From NCBI GenBank assembly GCA_947258675.1, contig CAMYJP010000157.1, forward strand, positions 1-8,260: 8,260 nucleotides of DNA, read 5' to 3'. Under the pieces are notes generated by a model. That model ran no database searches. It saw only the letters and a program-made list of their open reading frames with translations, and was not told where the DNA came from. Below are positions 1-7,254 of this stretch, piece by piece. Position 1 is the stretch's first letter, and each line of letters starts with the position of its first letter. The position numbers and the translations under genes were made by a program. Source of the DNA: an uncultured Desulfobulbaceae bacterium (GTDB lineage: Bacteria > Desulfobacterota > Desulfobulbia > Desulfobulbales > BM004).

Positions 1-2
1 TA

Positions 3-182
3 AAGAGCTTGGCCCACCGTGCCCTTCTGCCATCAGTAGAGACGTTCTTCCCTCGAGCAGCAGCAGTTGGTTTTTTGGCTGTTGAAATGTGGAAGAACAA
101 TCAGTTTATTGATATATCTGCAGCCGCGCAAATTTATGTCAGACCGTCTGATGCTGAAATTACGTTTGCCGGCAGAGTATAG
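3..182 (+). CDS. tsaB: C-terminal end of probable TsaB (t6A37 biosynthesis subunit), partial
   Basis: The reading frame is open from the left edge to a TAG stop at 180-182 and gives 59 residues; the start lies outside the window. The visible end reads as Pro-rich and Ala-rich segments followed by IYVRPSDAEITFAGRV. A terminal Y-x-R-(x-S-D/E)-AE signature is characteristic of TsaB (YeaZ). TsaB is an inactive ASKHA-fold paralogue of TsaD that works with TsaD and TsaE to place threonylcarbamoyl on A37 of ANN-decoding tRNAs in the cytoplasm. Nearly 90 bases separate it from ispG, so the two could be cotranscribed, but no promoter or terminator is clear between them. The call rests only on the tail motif and the housekeeping context, because the N-terminal nucleotide-binding region is not visible. 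A different protein with a similar tail remains possible. Confidence 0.66.
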   Translation, partial: KSLAHRALLPSVETFFPRAAAVGFLAVEMWKNNQFIDISAAAQIYVRPSDAEITFAGRV

Positions 183-280
183 TAATCGATAAAATCCATC
201 GACGAGTAGGTACCATTCCTTCCAGGTTGGTTTAATTTGAAATTTTCATCCGCTTCTGAAATAGAAGCTTTGTGTTAGTT

Positions 281-1351
281 ATGATAAATAGACACAAAAC
301 CAAAAAGATATTCGTTGGTAACGTCCCTATTGGCGGTGATGCTCCCGTAGTTGTCCAGTCAATGACCAATACAGATACTCGAAACGTTGATGCCACCGTG
401 GAACAGATTGAAAGATTATCGTCAGCCGGATGCGAAGTTATACGAGTAGCAGTAGTTGATCAGCAGGCAGCTGAAGCAATCGGAAATATAAGAGAAAGGA
501 TTAGTATTCCCCTGATAGCTGATATCCATTTTGATTATCGATTGGCAATTGCAAGTATGGAGAATGGTGCCCAGGGGATACGGATAAATCCTGGAAATAT
601 TGGTGGCAAAAGCAAATTAACCAAAGTGGTGGCGGCTGCAAAATCACATGAAATACCTATTCGGGTTGGAGTTAACAGCGGTTCCCTTGAAAAGGATATT
701 CTTGCAAAATATGGCCATCCTGTACCAGAAGCGTTAGTTGAAAGTGCTGTGAGAAATGTCAGCTTATTGGAAGATTTGGGTTTTTATAATTTAAAAATAT
801 CAATCAAATCATCTGATATGCTCACAACGGTAAATGCATATCGTCAACTTGCAGAGAAATGCGACTATCCTCTGCATTTAGGAGTTACTGAAGCAGGAGG
901 TCTTATTGCCGGCACAGTGAAATCCAGTATAGCTGTCGGTATGCTTTTATATGAAGGTATAGGTGACACTTTCAGGGTTTCGCTTACAAGAGATCCTGTT
1001 GAAGAGGTTAGGGTAGGGTATGAAATTTTACGTGCACTGGATATTCGACACCGTGGGCCTGAACTCATCTCCTGTCCTACTTGCGGGCGATGTGAAATCA
1101 ATTTATTTAACCTGGCGGAAGAGGTGGAAAAGTATGTTCAGAATATTCAGACTTCATTAAAGGTCGCAATTATGGGATGTGTTGTCAACGGACCCGGTGA
1201 GGCCGTGGAGGCAGACATCGGTGTTGCCGGCGGCAAAGGGGTAGGCATTATTTTTAAAAAAGGACGGCTCTATAAAAAAATTGCAGAAAAAGACCTTCTG
1301 ACCGTATTCTTGGCAGAATTGGACGACATGGTTCGCCAAGAGAAAGAATAA
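281..1351 (+). CDS. ispG: 4-hydroxy-3-methylbut-2-enyl diphosphate synthase (IspG/GcpE)
   Basis: IspG is the penultimate enzyme of the MEP isoprenoid pathway. It reductively opens 2-C-methyl-D-erythritol 2,4-cyclodiphosphate to HMBPP using a [4Fe-4S] cluster in the cytoplasm. The 356-residue protein has the TIM-barrel signatures VQSMTNTDT, ADIHFDYRLA, RINPGNIG, GVNSGSLE and HLGVTEAG. The cluster-binding C-terminal part follows: CPTCGR (Cys265, Cys268) and GCVVNGPGE (Cys300, with Glu307 as the expected fourth ligand). All these sites match the short bacterial (E. coli-like) form with no inserted domain. I chose ATG 281 because it gives the family-typical start MINRHKTKKIFVG; an in-frame GTG at 272 would add only three residues. 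The Shine-Dalgarno is weak (GAAG at 264-267, better spaced for the GTG), so the start is slightly uncertain. proS follows after 77 bases and is probably in the same transcript. Confidence 0.96.
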   Translation: MINRHKTKKIFVGNVPIGGDAPVVVQSMTNTDTRNVDATVEQIERLSSAGCEVIRVAVVDQQAAEAIGNIRERISIPLIADIHFDYRLAIASMENGAQGIRINPGNIGGKSKLTKVVAAAKSHEIPIRVGVNSGSLEKDILAKYGHPVPEALVESAVRNVSLLEDLGFYNLKISIKSSDMLTTVNAYRQLAEKCDYPLHLGVTEAGGLIAGTVKSSIAVGMLLYEGIGDTFRVSLTRDPVEEVRVGYEILRALDIRHRGPELISCPTCGRCEINLFNLAEEVEKYVQNIQTSLKVAIMGCVVNGPGEAVEADIGVAGGKGVGIIFKKGRLYKKIAEKDLLTVFLAELDDMVRQEKE

Positions 1352-1428
1352 AAACAATGAGAATAAATTGCCGGCCTTTATACATATGGTAAACTCATAC
1401 TCTGTCATCCGAAGAAAAGGACAATATA

Positions 1429-3150
1429 ATGCGATACTCTAGATTACTTTTGCCTACTTTGAAAGAAACACCCACGGAAGCTGAAGTTATCAGTCATCAG
1501 TTATTATTGAGGGCAGGTTTTATCCGCAAGCTGACGTCAGGTGTATATACATATCTTCCTTTGGGATTAGCTGCTGTCCGCAAAGTTGAACAGATTGTCA
1601 GGGAAGAGATGAATAAATCTGGAGCTCAAGAGCTGCTGATGCCCATGGTGCAGCCCGGGGATTTATGGAAGGAGTCTGGACGTTGGGAAAAATATGGGCC
1701 TGAACTGTTACGATTCACAGATAGACACGAGCGACAAAGTTGCCTGGGGCCTACTCATGAGGAGGTAATCACTGATATTGTTCGCAATGAAATCCATTCG
1801 TACCGCGATTTGCCTATCAACCTTTATCAGATTCAAACGAAGTTCAGGGATGAGATCAGACCTCGTTTTGGTCTTATGCGCGGAAGAGAGTTCGTAATGA
1901 AAGACGCCTATAGCTTTGATGCAGATGAGCAGGGTGTAGAAGCAAGTTATAAAACCATGTATGATACGTATCAGCGGATATTTACCCGTTGTGGCCTCTC
2001 TTTTCGGGCGGTTGAGGCAGATACCGGTACTATTGGCGGTAGTTTCTCCCATGAATTTATGGTGCTGGCTGACACAGGTGAAGATACTCTTGCAATATGC
2101 GAAAAGTGTCATTATGCGGCCAATATGGAAAAAGCGGAGGTGAAACCGGCTGTCCAGAAGGTGAATCTGTCGGAACTGCTGCCAATGAAAAAGGTTGAAA
2201 CACCAGGGAAGAGAAAAGTCGCAACAGTAACAGAGTTTCTTAATATAACCCCAAAAGAGCTCGTGAAAACAATGGTATATATCGTCGATAAAAAGCCGAT
2301 TGCCGTATTGTTGAGGGGTGATCATGAAGTTCAGCCGGTAAAATTGAAGAATTTATTAGGAGCTGTGGACGTTGAGCTTGCAGAAGAGCGCACAGTGTTT
2401 GATATCACTGGATGCCCTACTGGTTATCTTGGGCCAGTGGGCTTAGAAATGAAGATTGTAGCCGATCAGGAGGTTACAGCGATGAGCAACTTTGTTATTG
2501 GTGCCAACGAAAAGAGCCATCATTTTCTAAATGCGAATCTGAGTAGAGACTTTACGGTTTCGCTAACAGCTGATTTGCGGGAAGTAACCGAAGATGACGG
2601 GTGTATTCTTTGTGGTGGATCGTTAAAATTGACCAAAGGCATAGAGGTCGGCCATATATTCAAGCTTGGAGATAATTACAGCAAGGCAATGGATGCAACT
2701 TTTCAGGATAATAATGGAGAAGAACGTCATTTTGTAATGGGATGTTATGGGATCGGAGTCAGCCGCATCGTTGCTGCGGCTATTGAACAAAATCATGATA
2801 AAAATGGTATCATTTTCCCTGTTCCAATCGCTCCCTTTCAAGTGATTATTTTGAACCTGGGCTTAAAGAACAATGAAATCACATCCGCGTCGGAAGAATT
2901 ATATAAATATCTTACAGAAAAGTCCTTTGATGTCATATTGGACGATAGAGATGAGCGGCCTGGCGTCAAATTTAAAGATGCTGATTTGCTTGGCATCCCA
3001 TTTCGTATAACCGTTGGCAAGCGATTTGTTGAGGATGGCCTGATTGAGATCAGACAAAGAAAAGACGGGGTCACAAGTACCCTTCCACCCTCTGAAACTG
3101 GTCAGGAAATCGTTGCCATGATAAGGAAGGAACTCATTATAGAAAATTGA
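1429..3150 (+). CDS. proS: Proline--tRNA ligase, bacterial type with editing domain
   Basis: This is a class II aminoacyl-tRNA synthetase that charges tRNA-Pro with proline in the cytoplasm. At 573 residues it has the usual length of the bacterial long form. The catalytic core starts at residue 1 (MRYSRLLLPTLKE) and contains class II motif 1 (about residues 35-70), motif 2 (FRDEIRPRFGLMRGREF, about 139-155) and motif 3 (GIGVSRI, from Gly441). The inserted editing (INS) domain lies at about residues 225-400 and keeps the conserved lysine in VKTMVYIV (Lys280, matching the E. coli editing-site Lys279). It should therefore still clear Ala-tRNA-Pro. The anticodon-binding domain occupies about residues 470-573. 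ATG 1429 is supported by a good Shine-Dalgarno, AAAGGA, seven bases upstream and by the family-typical N-terminus. Nothing is missing or unusual. It lies between ispG and the RSH gene on the same strand with 77-base gaps on both sides, consistent with a housekeeping operon. Confidence 0.97.
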   Translation: MRYSRLLLPTLKETPTEAEVISHQLLLRAGFIRKLTSGVYTYLPLGLAAVRKVEQIVREEMNKSGAQELLMPMVQPGDLWKESGRWEKYGPELLRFTDRHERQSCLGPTHEEVITDIVRNEIHSYRDLPINLYQIQTKFRDEIRPRFGLMRGREFVMKDAYSFDADEQGVEASYKTMYDTYQRIFTRCGLSFRAVEADTGTIGGSFSHEFMVLADTGEDTLAICEKCHYAANMEKAEVKPAVQKVNLSELLPMKKVETPGKRKVATVTEFLNITPKELVKTMVYIVDKKPIAVLLRGDHEVQPVKLKNLLGAVDVELAEERTVFDITGCPTGYLGPVGLEMKIVADQEVTAMSNFVIGANEKSHHFLNANLSRDFTVSLTADLREVTEDDGCILCGGSLKLTKGIEVGHIFKLGDNYSKAMDATFQDNNGEERHFVMGCYGIGVSRIVAAAIEQNHDKNGIIFPVPIAPFQVIILNLGLKNNEITSASEELYKYLTEKSFDVILDDRDERPGVKFKDADLLGIPFRITVGKRFVEDGLIEIRQRKDGVTSTLPPSETGQEIVAMIRKELIIEN

Positions 3151-3227
3151 TCTGCTTAAATATTCAGTGTGGATAGCGGTGAAACTCAATAAGTGTTGTC
3201 AACAGGGATCAACGGCCTGCATGCATT

Positions 3228-5405
3228 ATGGAAGAAAATTTATCAATAACAGAGTGTGAATCGACCCAGATTCTATCCCAAATAAAGGGATATATGCCGA
3301 ATGCGGATCTTGATTTAGTGCAGAAGGCATATGATTTTGCAAATAAGGTCCATAGGGATAAAATCCATCCTTTATCCGGGTTGCCCTATATCGCACATTT
3401 GTCGGAAGTGGCATTAGTGCTGGCGTCCATGAGATTAGACCTCGATACAATTATTGCCGGGTTGCTGCATGGAGTGCTGAAAGAGGATAAATCACTATCA
3501 ATTAAAGAATTGGAGAAATTGTTTGGAAAGGATGTTGCTAATATAGTCCGAGGAACAACCAAAATAACCAATGTCCAGTTTAACAGCAAGCTCACCTATC
3601 AGGCAGAAAACATCAGGAAGCTCTTGCTGGCGATGGCTTCCGACCTCAGAGTCCTACTGGTGAAACTGGCAGATCGTCTCCATGACATGCGATCACTAAG
3701 CTATAATGGACAGGACCAGCAGAGTTTGCCCCGTGAGACTATTGAACTTTATGCGCCACTTGCCAGTCGATTAGGAATTGACTGGATGAAAAGGGAATTA
3801 GAGGATTTGTCTTTTAAGCACCTCCATTTTAATGAGTATGTGGACCTGAACAGAAAAATTGAGAGTTCTGTTTCAGATAGACAGCAGTATGTAGAGGAAG
3901 TTATTGATATCCTGCATAAAATGCTGGGTGAGAGCAATGTTACTGATGTGAAGATCATTGGTCGGCCAAAACACTTGTATAGCATTTATAAAAAAATCAT
4001 TGCCCAGAATATTCCTCTGGAAAAGGTGTATGATAAAGTAGCATTTAGGATAGTAGTACAAACCGTTAAACAGTGCTATGAAGCATTAGGTGTAGTTCAT
4101 GCCAACTGGCCTCCTATCCCCGGTCGGATAAAAGACTTCATCAGTACCCCTAAGGCCAACAACTACCAATCAATGCATACCACAGTGATAGGCCCCCATG
4201 GGGAATTCATGGAAGTGCAGATCCGTACCGAGGATATGGACAAGATTGCTCAGGAAGGTATCGCTGCTCACTGGGCATATAAAGAAGGACAGGCTATCAG
4301 CAAGGAAGATGCGAGGGTTTTCAAGGGCCTTAAACAGTTGGTTCAATGGCTGCAGGAATTAAAAGATCCTAAAGAGTTCCTCGATTCAGTCAGAGGTGAG
4401 CTTTTTGAGCCGGATGTATATGCACTGACACCAAATGGAGACGTCAAAGAATTCCGGCGCGGGAGCACTCCAATTGATTTTGCTTTCAGTATTCATACAG
4501 AAGTGGGCGAGAAATGCGTAGGTGCCAAGGTTAATGGCAAAATGGTGCCTTTAAAGTATCAATTGCAGAATGGAGATGTTGTAGAAATTCTGACCTCAAC
4601 TCACCAGCGTCCAAGAAGAGGGTGGCTGCAAATTGTAAAAACAAGCCGTGCCAAATCTCGTATCCGCCACTACCTCAGAAGATTGGAGCAGCAGAAGGCT
4701 GTCAGCGTGGGGCGAGAAATATGCGAAAGGGAATTGCATAAATATAATACCACCCTGAAAAAGGTTATAAAAACAGGTCACATAAAACAATTACTAAAAA
4801 AATTAAAATGTAAATCACTGGACGATCTTCTCTATAAGGTAGGATCCGGAGCAATTACCATCCGGGCGATTCTCAAAGAACTCCAACCTGAAGAGATGAA
4901 AACTGAAATAGCAGCCGGTGATGAAGATAAAATAATCAAGGAAGTAAAGAAGGAACTCCCCAGTTCTGAGGGTGATGCAATTCTCATAGAAGACATCGAT
5001 GATATGCTGGTAAAAATCAGCAAATGCTGTCTGCCGGTACCAGGTGATGAGGTAATGGGTTTTATTACTACCGGTCGGGGGATTTCTGTTCACAAGGTTC
5101 GCTGTCATAATTTTAGATCAACAGATCCGCATCGATGGGTGGAAGTAAAATGGTCAGATACAGTGAAAATACCTCACCGAGCCCAGATCAAAGTGATGAC
5201 CCATAACAAGAAAGGGATGCTTGCTGCTATAAGTAATGCCATCAGCGTTGATGATGCAAATATCGTAAAAGTGGACGCTCATATTACTTCTGAAAATCTT
5301 GGCCTGAACAGGATCGTAGTTGAGGTAGAAAATCTCCAACATCTCCAAACATTGCTTCAGCATCTACGGCAGCTGGAGGGGGTAGTGGAAGTCAGTAGAA
5401 CTTGA
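3228..5405 (+). CDS. Long RelA/SpoT homologue, (p)ppGpp synthetase with degenerate hydrolase site
   Basis: This long RSH protein (725 residues) makes or breaks the stringent-response alarmone (p)ppGpp. Domains in order: HD hydrolase (about 25-185), synthetase (about 225-350), TGS (about 391-456), helical region, conserved-cysteine/zinc-finger domain (Cys600, Cys601, His622, Cys626) and a C-terminal ACT/RRM domain (about 648-725). The synthetase looks active: GRPKHLYSIYKK G-loop (from Gly245), Tyr268-Asp269, PKANNYQSMHTTV, and Glu329 in EVQIRT. The charge-motif RIKD (300-303) is the basic RXKD type of bifunctional enzymes. The hydrolase site is altered: His57, His81 and Asp149 remain, but the HD aspartate is Gly82 (LLHGVLKED), the usual ED pair is Lys85-Glu86, and RLHNM is RLHDM. 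It is therefore probably synthetase-only or hydrolase-weak by sequence, so neither relA nor spoT is assigned. The ATG has no obvious close Shine-Dalgarno; the frame is closed upstream by a TGA at 3180, and no other plausible start lies between. Confidence 0.93.
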   Translation: MEENLSITECESTQILSQIKGYMPNADLDLVQKAYDFANKVHRDKIHPLSGLPYIAHLSEVALVLASMRLDLDTIIAGLLHGVLKEDKSLSIKELEKLFGKDVANIVRGTTKITNVQFNSKLTYQAENIRKLLLAMASDLRVLLVKLADRLHDMRSLSYNGQDQQSLPRETIELYAPLASRLGIDWMKRELEDLSFKHLHFNEYVDLNRKIESSVSDRQQYVEEVIDILHKMLGESNVTDVKIIGRPKHLYSIYKKIIAQNIPLEKVYDKVAFRIVVQTVKQCYEALGVVHANWPPIPGRIKDFISTPKANNYQSMHTTVIGPHGEFMEVQIRTEDMDKIAQEGIAAHWAYKEGQAISKEDARVFKGLKQLVQWLQELKDPKEFLDSVRGELFEPDVYALTPNGDVKEFRRGSTPIDFAFSIHTEVGEKCVGAKVNGKMVPLKYQLQNGDVVEILTSTHQRPRRGWLQIVKTSRAKSRIRHYLRRLEQQKAVSVGREICERELHKYNTTLKKVIKTGHIKQLLKKLKCKSLDDLLYKVGSGAITIRAILKELQPEEMKTEIAAGDEDKIIKEVKKELPSSEGDAILIEDIDDMLVKISKCCLPVPGDEVMGFITTGRGISVHKVRCHNFRSTDPHRWVEVKWSDTVKIPHRAQIKVMTHNKKGMLAAISNAISVDDANIVKVDAHITSENLGLNRIVVEVENLQHLQTLLQHLRQLEGVVEVSRT

Positions 5406-6076
5406 AAGGGAAAGACAATGTATCTGGATGTCCCGGTGGTTGGAATCTTGCGAGGAGTCGAGCATTGGTTGGAATCTTGCGAGGAGTCGAGCATGGTTTT
5501 TTCAGTGAGGTCATGTCGGCATCATTTGAACAGGGGTTGCAGGCCATTGAAGTGACAATGAATACTTCCGGAGCGGAAAAGATTGTTGCCGATCAAAGGC
5601 CTTCTGTGCCGACTGGCAAGTTTTTAGGTATGGGTACAATTCGCAACCTGAAAGAAGCAGAGCGGGCTATTGAGGTCGGTGCGATGTTTCTGGTCAGCCC
5701 TAATTCTGATACCCGAGTGATCAGGTATGCAAAAGATCAAAATGTGCCGATCGTCAGTGGTGCGCTTACGCCGACAGAAGTCTATAACAGCTGGTTCGCC
5801 GGGGCTGATATGGTAAAGGTCTTCCCTTGTTGTGCAATGGGAGGAGCCAAATATATTCGCGATCTATTAGGGCCATATGATACGTTTCCTTTAATGGCTG
5901 TCGGCGGAGTAACAATTCATAACCTTGATGATTATTTCGAGGCCGGAGCTGCTGCGGTTGGTGTGGGTAGTTCACTTTTTGGTTCGAAAGCCCTTAAGGG
6001 AAAAGATATTAAGAGTGTGGCTGAAAATGTAAAAAGATTTATCTCTTGCTGCCCGGTATCGGAAAAATCTTTGTAA
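5402..6076 (+). CDS. KDPG/KHG-type aldolase with a frameshifting 29-bp duplication at its 5' end
   Basis: This is a class I (Schiff-base) aldolase of the Eda family, which splits 2-keto-3-deoxy-6-phosphogluconate or 4-hydroxy-2-oxoglutarate to pyruvate and an aldehyde in the cytosol. Visible motifs are AIEVTMNT (catalytic Glu), LGMGTI, VSPNSD, GALTPTE, MVKVFPC with the Schiff-base Lys (codon 5816-5818), and a GG-V phosphate-loop region at AVGGVTI. The open frame can only begin at TTG 5402 (overlapping the RSH stop as TTGA) or TTG 5465. Its first 22 residues do not resemble the family. ATG 5418 has a good Shine-Dalgarno and reads MYLDVPVVGILRGVEH, a normal aldolase start, but a 29-bp tandem repeat throws it out of frame to a TGA at 5553-5555. 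With one copy removed, ATG 5418 gives an uninterrupted 209-residue protein of normal length. The gene is thus probably an aldolase with a recent 5' frameshift. It may be silent, expressed weakly from a TTG by coupling to the RSH stop, or a sequence artefact. The position of the E. coli KDPG aldolase Arg49 is Asn here, so the exact substrate is uncertain. Confidence 0.82.
   Translation: MKGKDNVSGCPGGWNLARSRALVGILRGVEHGFFSEVMSASFEQGLQAIEVTMNTSGAEKIVADQRPSVPTGKFLGMGTIRNLKEAERAIEVGAMFLVSPNSDTRVIRYAKDQNVPIVSGALTPTEVYNSWFAGADMVKVFPCCAMGGAKYIRDLLGPYDTFPLMAVGGVTIHNLDDYFEAGAAAVGVGSSLFGSKALKGKDIKSVAENVKRFISCCPVSEKSL
5405..5411 (+). promoter_or_regulatory. Shine-Dalgarno for the ancestral ATG 5418 of the KDPG aldolase
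   Basis: AAAGGGA lies six bases before ATG 5418 and overlaps the last bases of the RSH stop codon. It marks ATG 5418 as the original initiation site rather than TTG 5402, which it cannot serve because it lies downstream of that codon. Confidence 0.65.
5437..5494 (+). repeat. Perfect 2 x 29-bp tandem duplication
   Basis: The 29 bases at 5437-5465, beginning TGGTTGGAATCTTG and ending GTCGAGCAT, are repeated exactly and without spacer at 5466-5494. The flanking bases (G at 5436 and G at 5495) break the identity, so the unit is exactly 29 bp. Because 29 is not a multiple of three, it shifts the aldolase frame. In the ancestral frame the unit encodes VVGILRGVEH, the first strand of the aldolase barrel. 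There are no inverted ends or spacers, so it is neither an insertion-sequence scar nor a CRISPR unit. Confidence 0.97.
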
Positions 6077-6287
6077 ACAGTAAGAGGTATGATACTATCC
6101 CTGGCTCGTGAAACTATTTTGTGAATTTGTACCTTGTATCGATCCAGTAGATACCAAAGAGTCATGTTATTAAATATGAAGGATCAAAGTAACAAATAAT
6201 TATATCATGTGATTAGTGAATTTCAGACTCCAGTAATTACCATAACGTTTTATGTTTTTTTAGGGAGTACAAGAAGAAGGAGAAATT
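6077..6287. other. Intergenic gap with no recognised gene
   Basis: The 211 bases between the two aldolase genes are AT-rich, with runs such as ATTATATCATG near 6199 and a T7 run near 6255. I found no convincing -35/-10 pair, no strong terminator and no ORF with coding character. The isolated position and strong ribosome binding site of the downstream gene suggest that a promoter lies here, but I cannot place it. Confidence 0.5.
6277..6282 (+). promoter_or_regulatory. Strong Shine-Dalgarno for the DRE-TIM aldolase
   Basis: AAGGAG lies five bases before ATG 6288, the best ribosome binding site in the window. It fixes the start of the downstream gene. Confidence 0.85.
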
Positions 6288-7229
6288 ATGTTTAGACCGG
6301 AAATAAAAGTAGTCGATTGCACAGTCCGTGACGGCGGATTAATGAATAAATGGCAGTTTGATGATGATTTTGTTCGCCATGTATACGATGCTCTCTGTGC
6401 AGCCAGGGTTGATTATATGGAAATTGGCTATTTAAGTTCGGAGAGCGCTTTTGTCCGGGGAGAGTATGGGCCATGGCGATTCTGTGCCGAGGATGACCTG
6501 CAGAGGATTATTGGTGAGGAAGGAAAGAAGATCAAACTTTCAGCAATGGCCGATATAGGCCGTATCGATTATGATGACATTCCCCCTGGTTCCGAGAGTT
6601 CCCTTGATATGATAAGGGTGGCATGTTATGTCCATCAGGTAGATGCAGCTATCGCTCTTGCACATCACTGCATGGACAAGGGATATGAGTCCACTATTAA
6701 TTTGATGGCAGTATCAACGGTCGGTTTGAGAGATCTCAACGAAGCCTTGGAAGATCTTGCCAAAAGCCGGGTGCCGATTATTTATTTGGTTGACAGCTTC
6801 GGTGCCTTTTATTCTGAAGATATAGATATGCTAGCTGTAAAATATAGAGAGAGGCTTCCTGACAAAACAATTGGTATTCACTGTCATAACAATCAGCAGC
6901 TGGCCTTTGCTAATACCATTGCCGGAATCATAGCCGGCATTAATTTCTTGGATGGTACTCTTTACGGCATCGGCCGTGGTGCAGGTAATTGCCCTATTGA
7001 GTTGCTCCTGTCTTTTCTGAAAAACCCTAAATTTAAAGTTCGTCCTTTAATTGAATGTATAGAGTCGCAGATATTTCCATGGGAGAAGAAAATAGATTGG
7101 GGATATTCTGTTCCATATATGGTTACCGGGGTTATGAATCAACACCCCAGGTCGGCAATGGCGATTATGGAATCAGAGAAGAAAGATGAGATCACCGCGT
7201 TTTATGATCAGGTGGCAAGTACTATATAG
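6288..7229 (+). CDS. HMGL-like (DRE-TIM) metal-dependent aldolase, substrate unknown
   Basis: This 313-residue protein belongs to the DRE-TIM metallolyase superfamily, whose members (4-hydroxy-2-oxovalerate aldolase, HMG-CoA lyase, isopropylmalate synthase) handle pyruvate or acyl-CoA enolates with a divalent metal. The signature DCTVRDGG is at residues 10-17 (Arg14, Asp15), and the metal-binding HCHNN is at 198-202 (His198, His200). EIGY near residue 45 and GIGRGAGNCPIE near 230-240 complete the active-site rim. The Asp15/His198/His200 spacing closely parallels the Asp17/His200/His202 of DmpG. However, the loop after RDGG reads LMNKWQF and lacks the catalytic histidine of DmpG. It is closer to the RDGG-x-x-N-x-W-x-F aldolase-like proteins of unassigned function. 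No acylating acetaldehyde dehydrogenase (DmpF) sits beside it, arguing against a meta-cleavage role. It is preceded by a strong Shine-Dalgarno and is probably a separate transcript ending at the 7447-7490 terminator. Confidence 0.88.
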   Translation: MFRPEIKVVDCTVRDGGLMNKWQFDDDFVRHVYDALCAARVDYMEIGYLSSESAFVRGEYGPWRFCAEDDLQRIIGEEGKKIKLSAMADIGRIDYDDIPPGSESSLDMIRVACYVHQVDAAIALAHHCMDKGYESTINLMAVSTVGLRDLNEALEDLAKSRVPIIYLVDSFGAFYSEDIDMLAVKYRERLPDKTIGIHCHNNQQLAFANTIAGIIAGINFLDGTLYGIGRGAGNCPIELLLSFLKNPKFKVRPLIECIESQIFPWEKKIDWGYSVPYMVTGVMNQHPRSAMAIMESEKKDEITAFYDQVASTI

Positions 7230-7254
7230 TTCCCATCCGAAAGTCTCTGAATTT

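Noticed and set aside
272..280. GTG 272 as the ispG start
   Set aside because: It adds only MLV to a family-typical MINRHKT start. The GAAG upstream is slightly better spaced for GTG, so it is not excluded, but ATG is the simpler choice.
183..280. Promoter between the tsaB end and ispG
   Set aside because: AT-rich segments are present, but no -35/-10 pair with acceptable spacing could be defended.
1708..2325. A 205-codon open frame on the minus strand inside proS
   Set aside because: It is fully antisense to a certain gene with intact family motifs. Its translation is rich in Cys/His/Ile without domain features, as expected of a shadow frame.
5437..5494. CRISPR repeat (the 29-bp unit length is suggestive)
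   Set aside because: The two copies abut with no spacer, lie within a coding region and show no repeat palindrome. It is a simple tandem duplication.
6033..6072. Possible terminator at the end of the KDPG aldolase (AAAGATTT/AAATCTTT)
   Set aside because: The stem is AT-only in character with a 24-base loop, sits inside the coding end and has no following T tract.
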